Shown here one piece after another: positions 17,044 through 25,214 of a stretch of 64,000 nt of DNA. The position numbers and the translations under genes are program-made. Source of the stretch: a bacterium (lineage in GTDB: Bacteria; 4484-113; JAGGVC01); assembly GCA_039961635.1 (NCBI GenBank), contig JABRWB010000013.1:1-64000 (forward strand). Reading direction: 5' to 3'. How positions within the stretch are numbered: position 1 is the first letter of the stretch; each line of letters starts with the position of its first letter. Below the pieces are notes generated by a model. The model searched no databases, was not told the DNA's origin, and worked only from the letters and a program-made list of their open reading frames with translations.

Positions 17044-18818
17044 TCCTTGTATATCGCGTCGAACGTGCACACCGAGAAACACTTCCCGCAATGCACGCAC
17101 GCCTCCTGGTCTATGACGTGGACTTGTTTGTTTTCGCCCGCGATGCAAGGCACCGGGCAGTTCTTCGCGCAGATGGTGCATCCCGTGCACTTCTCCGCGT
17201 CTATGATGTAGCTGACGAGCAGCGCGCAGCTTTTTGCGGGGCATTTCTTGTCGTATATGTGCGCCTTGTACTCGTCCAAGTAATACTTGATCGTAGTGAG
17301 CACCGGGTTGGGCGCGGTCTGGCCGAGGCCGCACAGCGACGCCTCCTTTATCTGGCCGGCGAGAAGCTGCAGGTTGTCAATGTCTTCCGGCCTGCCTTCG
17401 CCCGCGACGATGCGCTCCAGGATTTCGAGCATCCGCAGCGTCCCGACGCGGCAGAACGTACACTTGCCGCACGATTCGTTCTGGGTGAATTCGAGGAAGA
17501 ACCGGGCGATCTCCACCATGCAGGTGCTGTCGTCCATCACGACCATTCCGCCCGATCCCATAATCGCGCCCGTCGCCGGAATGTTCTCGAAATCCACCGG
17601 CGTGTCCGCAAGCGATGCAGGGATGCAGCCGCCCGATGGGCCGCCCATCTGGACTGCCTTGAATTCCCGGCCGTCCTTTATCCCGCCGCCGATCTTGAAA
17701 ACGAGATCGCGGATGCTCATCCCCATCGGGACTTCCGCCAGCCCGCCATGCGCGACCTTGCCCGCGAGCGCGAACACCTTCGTACCGCGGCTCTTCTCTG
17801 TGCCGAACGCGGCGTACGCCTGCGCGCCGTTCATTAATATCCAAGGCACGTTGGCATAGGTTTCGACGTTGTTGTTGTTCGTGGGCTTTTTCCACAGCCC
17901 CTGCTCCGCAGGGAACGGCGGGCGGATGCGCGGCATCCCGCGCTGGCCTTCAATCGACGCGAACAGCGCGGTTTCCTCGCCGCACACGAACGCGCCCGCG
18001 CCCTGCTTTATCTTCACGTCGAAATCGAAACCGCTCGCGAGAATGTTTTTGCCCAGATATCCGGCCGCGCGCGCGTCGTCCAGCGCCTTGTACAGCCGCT
18101 TCAGCGCCAGCGGATACTCGGCGCGGCAGTAAATGTACCCGTGGTGCGCGCCTATCGCCTTGCCGCAGATGATCATCCCCTCGATGACGCTGTGCGGGTC
18201 GCCTTCAAGCACCGAGCGGTCCATGAACGCGCCTGGGTCGCCCTCGTCCGCGTTGCAAACGACGTACTTGTCCTCCCCCGGCTGCTTGGCGGCGAACGAC
18301 CACTTGAGTCCGGTCGGGAATCCCGCGCCGCCGCGGCCGCGCAGCCCGGATGCTTTAACTTCCTCGATTATCTCCGCGGGCTGCATTTCGAACAGCGCCT
18401 TTCGAAGCGCCCGGTAGCCGCCCGCGGATTCGTATTCCTCCAACGATTCGGGATCGATCGTCCCGCAATTTCGCAGGACGATCCTGTTCTGGAGCGCCAG
18501 GAATTCCTTTTCCGGCGCGTCCTCCGGTACGCCATTTTCCGTGCGATAAACCACATAGTCCGAAAGAACCTCGCCGCCCTTTACGTGGCGCTCGAAGATT
18601 TCGGCGGCGCGATCCGGCGTGACCTCGCCGTAGAAAATCCGCGTTCCGTTCTCGCGCACCTCGACAAGCGGCTCGCGATAGCACATGCCGATACAGCCGG
18701 TGATTCCGACCTCCGCGTGCCCCGCCATTTCGCCCGCAAGCGAACTAAGCTTTTCGTATGTATCGCGGGCGCCCGCGGACAATCCGCAGGTGCCCATTCC
18801 GACAAGGACTTTATACAC
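17040..18818 (-). CDS. NuoF/HydB-like NADH-binding flavoprotein
   Basis: NuoF-type subunits oxidise or reduce NAD with FMN and pass electrons through Fe-S centres. The 592-residue product starts with a thioredoxin-like [2Fe-2S] domain (residues 1-85, cysteines at 11, 42 and 46). The NuoF core follows, with the FMN/NADH motif GRGGAGFPTGLKW, GAGAFVCGEETAL and the [4Fe-4S] ligands ESCGKCTFCRVG plus CGLGQ. The C-terminus adds two ferredoxin clusters (CTGCTICAKNCPV, CVHCGKCFSVC). This layout is that of NAD-linked hydrogenase and formate dehydrogenase beta subunits (HydB/HndC type), not of complex I. The GTG start at 18818 has GGAG seven bases upstream. No hydrogenase subunit is in the window. Confidence 0.93.
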   Translation of the reverse strand: MYKVLVGMGTCGLSAGARDTYEKLSSLAGEMAGHAEVGITGCIGMCYREPLVEVRENGTRIFYGEVTPDRAAEIFERHVKGGEVLSDYVVYRTENGVPEDAPEKEFLALQNRIVLRNCGTIDPESLEEYESAGGYRALRKALFEMQPAEIIEEVKASGLRGRGGAGFPTGLKWSFAAKQPGEDKYVVCNADEGDPGAFMDRSVLEGDPHSVIEGMIICGKAIGAHHGYIYCRAEYPLALKRLYKALDDARAAGYLGKNILASGFDFDVKIKQGAGAFVCGEETALFASIEGQRGMPRIRPPFPAEQGLWKKPTNNNNVETYANVPWILMNGAQAYAAFGTEKSRGTKVFALAGKVAHGGLAEVPMGMSIRDLVFKIGGGIKDGREFKAVQMGGPSGGCIPASLADTPVDFENIPATGAIMGSGGMVVMDDSTCMVEIARFFLEFTQNESCGKCTFCRVGTLRMLEILERIVAGEGRPEDIDNLQLLAGQIKEASLCGLGQTAPNPVLTTIKYYLDEYKAHIYDKKCPAKSCALLVSYIIDAEKCTGCTICAKNCPVPCIAGENKQVHVIDQEACVHCGKCFSVCTFDAIYKE

Positions 18819-18839
18819 TGTTAATCTCCATCAAATTCG

Positions 18840-18931
18840 AGTTAGCAGTTGACAGCTCGGAGTTGACAGTTGCTTCGCGCATCTTCTGCCCTTGGTATTA
18901 ACTGTCAACTGTCAACTGTCCAACTGACAAC
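18840..18931. repeat. Hairpin element of 7-bp repeats (TTGACAG / CTGTCAA), copy A
   Basis: The left arm 18847-18872 contains TTGACAG units. The right arm 18899-18931 contains AACTGTC units, and a 26-bp spacer starts CTTCGCGCAT. The right arm lies inside the 3' end of the NuoE-like gene and encodes its last residues. Arms and spacer start match copy B at 19441-19527. Confidence 0.85.
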
Positions 18932-19422
18932 TTCGACGTTTCCGCAGCCGCCTTCTTTTCCCTGCGCTTGATGCCTCGCAGTATCTTGCGCACGGCTGCG
19001 GGCGTCAGCCTGCCGTGCGTTTCTTCGTCCACAACCATCACCGGCGCGAGCGAGCAGCACCCTATGCACGCGACCGAGAAAAACGTAAACAGTCCGTCCT
19101 CCGTCGTGCCGCCAACCTCCACGCCCAGCTCGTCGCCTATCACCTCCACAAGCGTTTTGGCGCCCGACACGTGGCACGCGGTGCCCACGCAGCAGCGGAT
19201 GACGTGCTTTCCCATCGGCTGCAGCCGGAACTGGCTGTAGAACGTGATGACGCCGTAGATCGTGCTCTCCGGGATGTTCGTCACCTCGGAGATGTACTTG
19301 ATCGCCCGCCGCGGGATGTATCCGAAGTGCTCCTGCGCGGACTGCAGAAGCGGTATCAGCTCGCCCGGCGCGCCGTCGTAGCGCCAGAGGCGGTAGCTAA
19401 ACTCTTCTTTGATTTCAGCCAT
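18898..19422 (-). CDS. NuoE-like [2Fe-2S] subunit
   Basis: NuoE-type subunits carry one [2Fe-2S] cluster and dock on the NuoF partner. The 174-residue product has the four expected ligands in two pairs, CCVGTACHVSGA and VACIGCCSLAP, after the helical region GYIPRRAIKYISEVT. The last ten residues (LSVGQLTVDS) are translated from the right arm of repeat copy A, so the element has provided the C-terminus and stop codon. The ATG at 19422 has only a weak GGA upstream. It heads the order NuoE, NuoF, fusion, with copy B upstream and copy A downstream. Confidence 0.92.
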   Translation of the reverse strand: MAEIKEEFSYRLWRYDGAPGELIPLLQSAQEHFGYIPRRAIKYISEVTNIPESTIYGVITFYSQFRLQPMGKHVIRCCVGTACHVSGAKTLVEVIGDELGVEVGGTTEDGLFTFFSVACIGCCSLAPVMVVDEETHGRLTPAAVRKILRGIKRREKKAAAETSKLSVGQLTVDS

Positions 19423-19440
19423 TTTAATTCCGTAAACAAT

Positions 19441-19527
19441 GAAGTTGACAGTTTGACAGTTGACAGTTGACAGTTGCTCCGCGCATAAGTCTTTTGGGTT
19501 TTAACTGTCAACTGTCCAACTGTTAAC
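19441..19527. repeat. Hairpin element of 7-bp repeats (TTGACAG / CTGTCAA), copy B
   Basis: The left arm 19443-19476 has four TTGACAG units. The right arm 19502-19527 has AACTGTC units. The 25-bp spacer starts CTCCGCGCAT, nearly the same as in copy A. It lies between the response-regulator stop (19548) and the NuoE-like start (19422). Confidence 0.85.
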
Positions 19528-19547
19528 TCTGATCTCCCTACTCCCTA

Positions 19548-20543
19548 TCACACATCCAGCAACTTGATGATCTTCGCTTCCTTCACCCGCAGGACGCCGT
19601 CTATCTGCTTGAGCTTTTCGATTATCTTCGGCGTCTTCCCGGCGGCGCCGCTGTCGGTAATCATCCCGACAAGCTTCGTCCCGCCGTCAATCACGTCGCA
19701 GAAGACGACCTCGTCCACGAAGAACACCGTCGTGAAAATCTGCTGGATAGCGTTCTTGTCTATGTCCACGATGATGTAGGACGTCGTCCCCTTCTTTTCC
19801 TTGATGCGCTGCTGCTTGGCTTCCTTGACCGCCTTCTGGTAGATTTCCACGAACTCGTGCACGTCGCGGTCAAGCTTGGGCCGCTCGACGCGGGACATCG
19901 ACGCGATTTCGACGCCCTTTATCGCGCGCACCTGGTCGAACAGCCTGCGCACCTTTTCTTCCGAATTCGCCTGCGCGAGCAGAATCAAATCCACGTCGCC
20001 GCGCACCGCGTCCACCGCCGCGATCCCTTCCAGCACGAACAACTCGTTGAAGATGTCCATGCTGCGTTCCGGGTCTGTGATGCGTATCGTCATATACGCG
20101 CTGATGCTCTCCCGCGCCGGCTCCGGCTCGATCCCCGCCGCGGCGGCGGGAGCTTCAAGCGTCGTCGCGCCCGGAGTGAGCTCGTTCAGCGCGGCGACAA
20201 GCTCCGAAATCTCGAACGGCTTGTCCAGATAACCCGTGTTGATTTCGGCCAGCGCCTTGCTTTTGAGCACCTCGTCGCCGAATCCGGTGATCACAAGAAC
20301 GGGCAGATCGGGATACTCGTTCTTGATCACCTTGAGAATCTTCAGCCCGTCAATGTCCGGCATGAAAATGTCGGTGACCAGGTAGTCGTAGCCGATTCCC
20401 TCGTCGCGCGCGTTCGAAAGCTCGTGTATGGCCGAAATTCCGTCCGGGCAGGCCGTGCAGGCGAAGCCCTCCTGTGTGAGGCCGAACGTCAGGTTGCGCC
20501 GGATCTCCGGCTCGTCGTCAATTATCAGAACACGCTTGGACAT
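19548..20543 (-). CDS. Response regulator with two C-terminal ACT/RAM-like domains
   Basis: The 331-residue protein has a canonical receiver (residues 1-122; DD at 9-10, phospho-acceptor D58 in YLVTDIFMPDIDG, TGF near 86, K108 in YLDKPF). After an Ala/Pro linker come two regions with the beta-alpha-beta pattern and spacing of Lrp/AsnC (RAM) or ACT ligand-binding domains: 149-222 (YMTIRITDPERSMDIFNEL) and 253-331 (TSYIIVDIDKNAIQQIF). They are joined by a basic helix (235-252). I see no helix-turn-helix, so output is probably by protein contact or ligand sensing. The start at 20543 has GAGG seven bases upstream. It lies upstream of the NuoEF cluster on the same strand. The domain call for the C-terminal half is inference. 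Confidence 0.75.
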   Translation of the reverse strand: MSKRVLIIDDEPEIRRNLTFGLTQEGFACTACPDGISAIHELSNARDEGIGYDYLVTDIFMPDIDGLKILKVIKNEYPDLPVLVITGFGDEVLKSKALAEINTGYLDKPFEISELVAALNELTPGATTLEAPAAAAGIEPEPARESISAYMTIRITDPERSMDIFNELFVLEGIAAVDAVRGDVDLILLAQANSEEKVRRLFDQVRAIKGVEIASMSRVERPKLDRDVHEFVEIYQKAVKEAKQQRIKEKKGTTSYIIVDIDKNAIQQIFTTVFFVDEVVFCDVIDGGTKLVGMITDSGAAGKTPKIIEKLKQIDGVLRVKEAKIIKLLDV

Positions 20544-20873
20544 GCGCTTACCTCGCTTTTGCCTCGCCGGATCGGCCGGCAAGGGTCTCAATCTTCGCGT
20601 GCGGGGCAATTCCGTCCCGCAGCGCAACCGCCGCGGAAGCCGGAGTCCCGCCGCCTCAACGGCGCCGGACAAAGCCCGAAACGGCTTCCCCCGTCGTCAA
20701 AATTGTATGGAAAGCCTTGTGCAAAACGCAACAAGGAAGCGCATTCGCGCGGGTTGATATAGGTTGCGCAAGGGCGCGGGAGGTTGAAAAACAATCAGCG
20801 AAATTAGAGAAAACCGCATCCGGAAAACACCGGCGTTATTTGCAAACTGCGATTGCACTTTCCGATGAAGCAA
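20544..20873. other. Intergenic region between nos operon end and redox block
   Basis: No gene is seen. On the minus strand TACAAT at 20702-20707 with TTGCGT 18 bp upstream is a weak promoter candidate for the response-regulator gene. I see no convincing terminator for the nos operon here. Confidence 0.35.
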
Positions 20874-21713
20874 TCACGCGTCCTGACGCGCGAGAAGCGC
20901 GGATGCCGCCGCGAGCGAAACCGCGGTCCACGCGGCCAGCGCCGCGCACAAAAGCGCCACGGCCGCGGCCGCGCCGTGAAGCGAGCGCACCAAAAGCGCG
21001 CCGGCCGCGCCGAACATCTCCTTGCCCGAAATCGCGAGTAGCGCGGCGACGCGGGTCGCATCCACCGGATTCAGAAAGACGCCCGCCAGCGCGGTGCGGT
21101 TTGCGTAGCCCTCCGGCAGCGCCAGCGAAATCCCGATGACCGCGAGATCGAACACGATGACCGAAACGAACCATGCGACAAGCACGGCCGCGTACGCGCG
21201 CGGGCCGCGCCCCGCCGCGACCGACAGCAGGCAGGCCAGCGCAATGAAAACGACGCCGATGGCAATGGTGAAAGCGACAAGAATCGCGTAAGCGGAGAAT
21301 CCGAAAAGGCCGGCTTTGATGGCGATGAATATTCCCGTGAATCCGAATCCCGCGAGCGCCGAGAGGATGTGCGCGACGGACAGCCCCGCCGCCTTGCCCA
21401 GTATTATTTCCGCCGCTGTAACCGGCTCGGTGAAAAGTCGGTCCGTCGAGCCGGCTTCGGACGAAAGGCTCTGCACCGCGAGAAGCATCGACGCGAGCGG
21501 AACGATGTAAAGCACCAGGTTGAGCAGGCTGACCGCGGTGCGGTCGAACTCCTGGAATCCCGCCTTTTCGACGACAGCGAGACCGAAGTAGCTGATCGCG
21601 AACGTGAGCGCGGCGAACACCGCGGCGTAAACCGCGGTCCACCTGTTGCGAAGGACGATGCGGAGTTCCTGGCGCGCGATAAGCGCGATCGTTTTTGCGC
21701 TGGCTTTATTCAT
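20874..21713 (-). CDS. nosY: NosY-type ABC transporter permease
   Basis: NosY is the membrane part of the NosDFY system that supports copper-sulfide cluster assembly in nitrous oxide reductase. The 279-residue product has about six hydrophobic segments, starting after TIALIARQELRIVLRNRW (a typical ABC-2 permease N-terminus). It includes SSEAGSTDRLFTEPV, the gate-helix region common to NosY. It overlaps nosL by 8 bp and is the last gene of the operon. Confidence 0.88.
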   Translation of the reverse strand: MNKASAKTIALIARQELRIVLRNRWTAVYAAVFAALTFAISYFGLAVVEKAGFQEFDRTAVSLLNLVLYIVPLASMLLAVQSLSSEAGSTDRLFTEPVTAAEIILGKAAGLSVAHILSALAGFGFTGIFIAIKAGLFGFSAYAILVAFTIAIGVVFIALACLLSVAAGRGPRAYAAVLVAWFVSVIVFDLAVIGISLALPEGYANRTALAGVFLNPVDATRVAALLAISGKEMFGAAGALLVRSLHGAAAAVALLCAALAAWTAVSLAAASALLARQDA

Positions 21714-22206
21714 CCTGCTTCACCTCCGGCGCGCTTGCCGCGGGATTCGCGGCGTCCGCCAGAATTCCATCCCATCCGGTTATCTGCGCGTTGGCGGCGT
21801 ATTCGCTTGCGGATGCGGCCTGCTGTGAGCCGAACGCGATTATCCCGAAGCTCATCGGCGTAGGAATTTTCGATGAGACTAGGTAAGTCGCGGCCTCGGC
21901 GTCCAGCCACTCGCCGGTCTGGAAATCCACGACGTAAATCGCGCTGCCGGGCTTTGCCCGTCCATCGCTGTACCAGCGCGCTAGGCAGCCGATGTCGTCG
22001 AAGTAACTCGCCACCCCGTCGGGCGAGACGGCTTCCGCGGCGAACTTGCGCTCGGTCACCGCCATCCGGCAGTGCGCGCATGCGTCTTCCGACAGGACGA
22101 TTTCGACCGGTTTTGGCTTCCCCCCCGCGCAGGACACGGCAAACGCGGCGACCGCCGCGGCCAGACCGAGCATCGCGAATTTCGCCGCTTCAGGCAGTCT
22201 AGCCAT
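21706..22206 (-). CDS. nosL: NosL copper-binding lipoprotein
   Basis: NosL is a membrane-anchored Cu(I) chaperone that supplies the NosDFY/NosZ system. The 166-residue product has a signal peptide ending in lipobox AVSC. It then has the NosL copper motif ACAHCRMAV near residue 45, followed by FAAEAVSPDGVASYFDDIGC and a conserved Trp-Tyr segment. A C-terminal Ala-rich tail is extra. It overlaps nosF by 8 bp and nosY by 8 bp, so translation is coupled. Confidence 0.9.
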   Translation of the reverse strand: MARLPEAAKFAMLGLAAAVAAFAVSCAGGKPKPVEIVLSEDACAHCRMAVTERKFAAEAVSPDGVASYFDDIGCLARWYSDGRAKPGSAIYVVDFQTGEWLDAEAATYLVSSKIPTPMSFGIIAFGSQQAASASEYAANAQITGWDGILADAANPAASAPEVKQDE

Positions 22207-23116
22207 TGTTCGCCCCCCGGACGTAATCTATGTAAACGTCTTCCAGCGACGGCTCCTCGGTCTCGAACCGGTTGACGATTCCGAGCGAGGAAAGCCGCTC
22301 CAGTATCGCGAGCCTGCGCTCGACCGGCGCGGTGATGAGCACCGCGTGCGAGTTGAGTTTCGCCTGGGTCGCGCCGCACTCCAGCGCTGCGGCCACATGC
22401 AGGTCGGACGGCTTGCCCACGTCCACGCGCAGCCGCGCGAAGTGCTGCAGCTTCGTCCTTAAATCGCCTATCGTCACCGATGCGACGGCCTTTCCGCCGA
22501 CGAGAATCACGACGCGGTCCGCAAGCTGTTCGACGTCGGAAAGAACGTGCGTCGAAATCAGAAGCGCCTTTCCCGCGTCGCGCCAGTTGCGCGCGACCCG
22601 CCGGAACGCGATCGCGGCTTCGGGATCGAGATTGGCCGTGGGCTCGTCAAGAAGCATCACCGGCGCGCCGGATACCGACGCGACCGCAAGCGAGAGTCGC
22701 TGGCGCATCCCGCCGGAATAGGTTCCGCACGGGCGCGTCGCTGCTTCGTTCGCGATTCCGGCTTCCGCGAGCGCGGCCGCGGCCGCGCTTTTGTCGCGCC
22801 CGCGCAACAGCGCATGAAACTCGACAATCTCAACCGCCGTAAGGTTAGCCGGAAACGCCGCGGTCTGGGGAAGAAACGCCAGATTCGACAGCGCGCGCTT
22901 TTTGTCGCGGCGCGGATTCGCTCCCATTATCCTCACGTCGCCCGAATCCGCGCCAAGCAGACCCGCGGCGCATTTTATCGTCGTTGACTTGCCGCTGCCG
23001 TTCGGCCCGAGAAGCACCACGCTTTCGCCGGGCGCGACCGAAAACGAAACGCCGTCCACCGCGCGCACCGCGCCGAACGACTTGACGATTCCCGATACTT
23101 CAACAGCGTTCATCAT
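22199..23116 (-). CDS. nosF: NosF-type ABC transporter ATPase
   Basis: NosF drives the NosDFY assembly transporter. The 305-residue product has Walker A GPNGSGKSTT, signature YSGGMRQRLSLA, Walker B VMLLDEPTANLDP and switch histidine STHVLSDVE. The C-terminal 80 residues are an extra domain typical of NosF. It overlaps nosD by 4 bp. Confidence 0.92.
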   Translation of the reverse strand: MMNAVEVSGIVKSFGAVRAVDGVSFSVAPGESVVLLGPNGSGKSTTIKCAAGLLGADSGDVRIMGANPRRDKKRALSNLAFLPQTAAFPANLTAVEIVEFHALLRGRDKSAAAAALAEAGIANEAATRPCGTYSGGMRQRLSLAVASVSGAPVMLLDEPTANLDPEAAIAFRRVARNWRDAGKALLISTHVLSDVEQLADRVVILVGGKAVASVTIGDLRTKLQHFARLRVDVGKPSDLHVAAALECGATQAKLNSHAVLITAPVERRLAILERLSSLGIVNRFETEEPSLEDVYIDYVRGANNG

Positions 23117-24504
23117 CGTCTCAGCCTCCAGGAAAGGAAGCCCGCTAACAGAAACGCAAGCCCGGAAAGCGCGGCGGGAATCCCCTTTTCCGCGGTCCGC
23201 GTTTCGTCCCGCCCCGCCGCGTCGAATTCCACCCCGCTGACCGGCCGCACCATAGGCGCGTCGTCGTACTGGTCGCTCGATTCGATCACGGGGAACGCGC
23301 GTTCAGCCAGCGCGAGCGCGTCCGCAGCAGCCCCCCCCAGGTAAATCCGAAGCAGCGGATGATTGCCTTCCAGATATTCGAACGCGTCCTGCAGCCTGTG
23401 CGGCACGTCGCCCGCGCCGTCGCCGTCCAAATCGTACGCGGGCGCGTCCGAATAAAAATTCCCCGCGCCCCCCGGCGACCAGTCCGCCTTCGCGCGTCCC
23501 ACGGTGTGCAATACGGCGAGATTGCCGACAAAGTCGTTTTTCGAAAATCCGTTTTCCAGAGAGCTTGCGAAAAGCTGCACCGCAACGTCGTTGTACGCGA
23601 CGAGGTTGGACGAAATCAAATTCCGATGCGAGTTGTCCATCAGGATGCCCGTTCCGTTGTTCACGACCGCGTTTTTCTCGGCCGTGCAGTCAAGGCAGTC
23701 CTTCAAAAGAATTCCAAACGAGTTGTGGCTTTTGCGGTTGTTGTAAATGTAATTCCCGGACAGCTCCACGCGCTCCGTGTACATGATCGCCACCCCCCCT
23801 GTGCTGTCTCGGAAAACGTTGTCGCGGAACGAATTCTCCCCGCAAAACATGTAATGAACGCCGTAGCGAAGCTCATAAAACTTGTTTTGGACCACCAAGT
23901 TTCGATCCGCGTGATCGAAATAAACTCCGTCCCGGACGTAGCTCACGTCGTTCCCGCGCACAATATTGTCCCGCGAGTCGAAAAGGTGTATCCCCGGGCC
24001 GCGACGCGATTCCTCGAATTCCTTTCGACCCACGACGACGTTGTTTTCGACCACTGAAAAATCCGAGCCGGCGAAATAAACGCCGAACAGGTTGCCGATT
24101 ATCCTGTTTCCGGCGACAACGGCCCTGTCGGCGCGGATGCCGACGCCGGCGTTGCTTTTCATCATATCCAGCCCCGAGCCGGATATCTCGAAGCCACTTA
24201 TCCTCACGCCGTCGGCCTTGATCAGGACAACCGTGCCCTTGCCCTCTCCGATGATTTTCGGCATTCCGGTTCCGGTTATCGAGAGCGCCTTGTCCACCAC
24301 AAGATTGCCGCGGTACTCGCCCGGCCCGACGGAAATCTCGTCGCCCGGCGCGGCCGCCGCAATCGCTTCCGCGATGGTCGAGAACCGCGCTCCCGCACCC
24401 ACCTCAAGAGTCGCGCCTTGCGCCGGAGAAACAGCGGGCGGGAGCGCCCATGCCAGCATGAGCGCCCCGCCCAGTCCCTTGAGGAGAACCTTTAGCTTTG
24501 CCAT
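23113..24504 (-). CDS. nosD: NosD periplasmic beta-helix protein
   Basis: NosD is the periplasmic part of NosDFY and is required for maturation of the NosZ CuZ site. The 463-residue product has an N-terminal signal sequence. A right-handed parallel beta-helix with repeated Asn-rich turns follows (VVENNVVVG, NRKSHNSFGILLKDCLDC, MDNSHRNLISSNLV). A C-terminal membrane anchor is preceded by Glu and followed by Arg-Leu-Arg-Arg. The call is supported by position between nosZ and nosF. Confidence 0.92.
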   Translation of the reverse strand: MAKLKVLLKGLGGALMLAWALPPAVSPAQGATLEVGAGARFSTIAEAIAAAAPGDEISVGPGEYRGNLVVDKALSITGTGMPKIIGEGKGTVVLIKADGVRISGFEISGSGLDMMKSNAGVGIRADRAVVAGNRIIGNLFGVYFAGSDFSVVENNVVVGRKEFEESRRGPGIHLFDSRDNIVRGNDVSYVRDGVYFDHADRNLVVQNKFYELRYGVHYMFCGENSFRDNVFRDSTGGVAIMYTERVELSGNYIYNNRKSHNSFGILLKDCLDCTAEKNAVVNNGTGILMDNSHRNLISSNLVAYNDVAVQLFASSLENGFSKNDFVGNLAVLHTVGRAKADWSPGGAGNFYSDAPAYDLDGDGAGDVPHRLQDAFEYLEGNHPLLRIYLGGAAADALALAERAFPVIESSDQYDDAPMVRPVSGVEFDAAGRDETRTAEKGIPAALSGLAFLLAGFLSWRLRR

Positions 24505-25170
24505 TCACGCACCCGGCGCGGCGGCCTTACGCTCGCGCCTTGCCCGTCGCCAAGCCATGAGCAGCGCAACCGCGAACGCGAGGAAAATCATGGCTCCGAA
24601 CGCGGCAAGCGCGTAGCTCCCCCCCCCGGGAAAACTCTCGACCCAGAAATTTGCCACCTTAACCCTGCCGTAAATAGGCGGAGTGAAGGGCTCAATCTTT
24701 ATCGGGGCTTCCGGCGATAAGTTGTGTCCGCACTGGTACAGCCTGTTGTAAAACGTCCACGCGGAAAACAACCCGAAGTAGGTGTAAAGAACGAAAATAT
24801 CCACCAGATCGCGCAGGTTTCCCAATACGAGCGCGCGCAGGATGACGATTACGAAAAATCCCACGGCGAACGGAAGCCACAGGAATTCGGAGAAGTCGCT
24901 TTCGAGAAGCGGCCGCATCCCGATATAGTGGTTGAGCGAGTTGATCTCCCGCAGATCGTCCCTCATTTCGGTTTTCTGACCTTCAAGATGGTTGATGTGA
25001 ATCGCCATCTTAAGCGGATCGGGATACTGGTTGCTCTCGAACGACATCGTCCAGAGAGGCTCCCGGAACACCCAGATCACCGAAAAAACGGATATAAACA
25101 GGATGACGCGCGCAACCCCCGCTATAGGTCTTTCCAAAAACTCCTGATACGCTTCCAGCCTGGTTTTCAC
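24505..25170 (-). CDS. NosB-like membrane protein of clade II nos clusters
   Basis: The product has about 221 residues and at least four hydrophobic segments (IAGVARVILFISVFSV, FLWLPFAVGFFVIVILRA, DIFVLYTYFGLFSAW, ALAAFGAMIFLAFAV). Clade II nos clusters such as that of Wolinella carry a membrane protein gene, nosB, directly after nosZ; the position here fits. I infer homology from place and topology rather than from a motif. The GTG start at 25170 was chosen because AAAGGA lies 11 bp upstream; GTG at 25179 is an alternative. The frame is open further upstream but there it only mirrors nosZ. The stop abuts the nosD start. Confidence 0.65.
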   Translation of the reverse strand: MKTRLEAYQEFLERPIAGVARVILFISVFSVIWVFREPLWTMSFESNQYPDPLKMAIHINHLEGQKTEMRDDLREINSLNHYIGMRPLLESDFSEFLWLPFAVGFFVIVILRALVLGNLRDLVDIFVLYTYFGLFSAWTFYNRLYQCGHNLSPEAPIKIEPFTPPIYGRVKVANFWVESFPGGGSYALAAFGAMIFLAFAVALLMAWRRARRERKAAAPGA

Positions 25171-25214
25171 CTGAATCACTTTCCTTTGAGCGGCATCGCC
25201 GCTGCCCCGCAGTG

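Noticed and set aside
17044-17334. N-terminal extension of the fusion oxidoreductase frame
   Set aside because: The frame is open but Arg/His-rich and lies antisense-like across the NuoF gene end; the ATGA overlap at 17043 gives a natural start.
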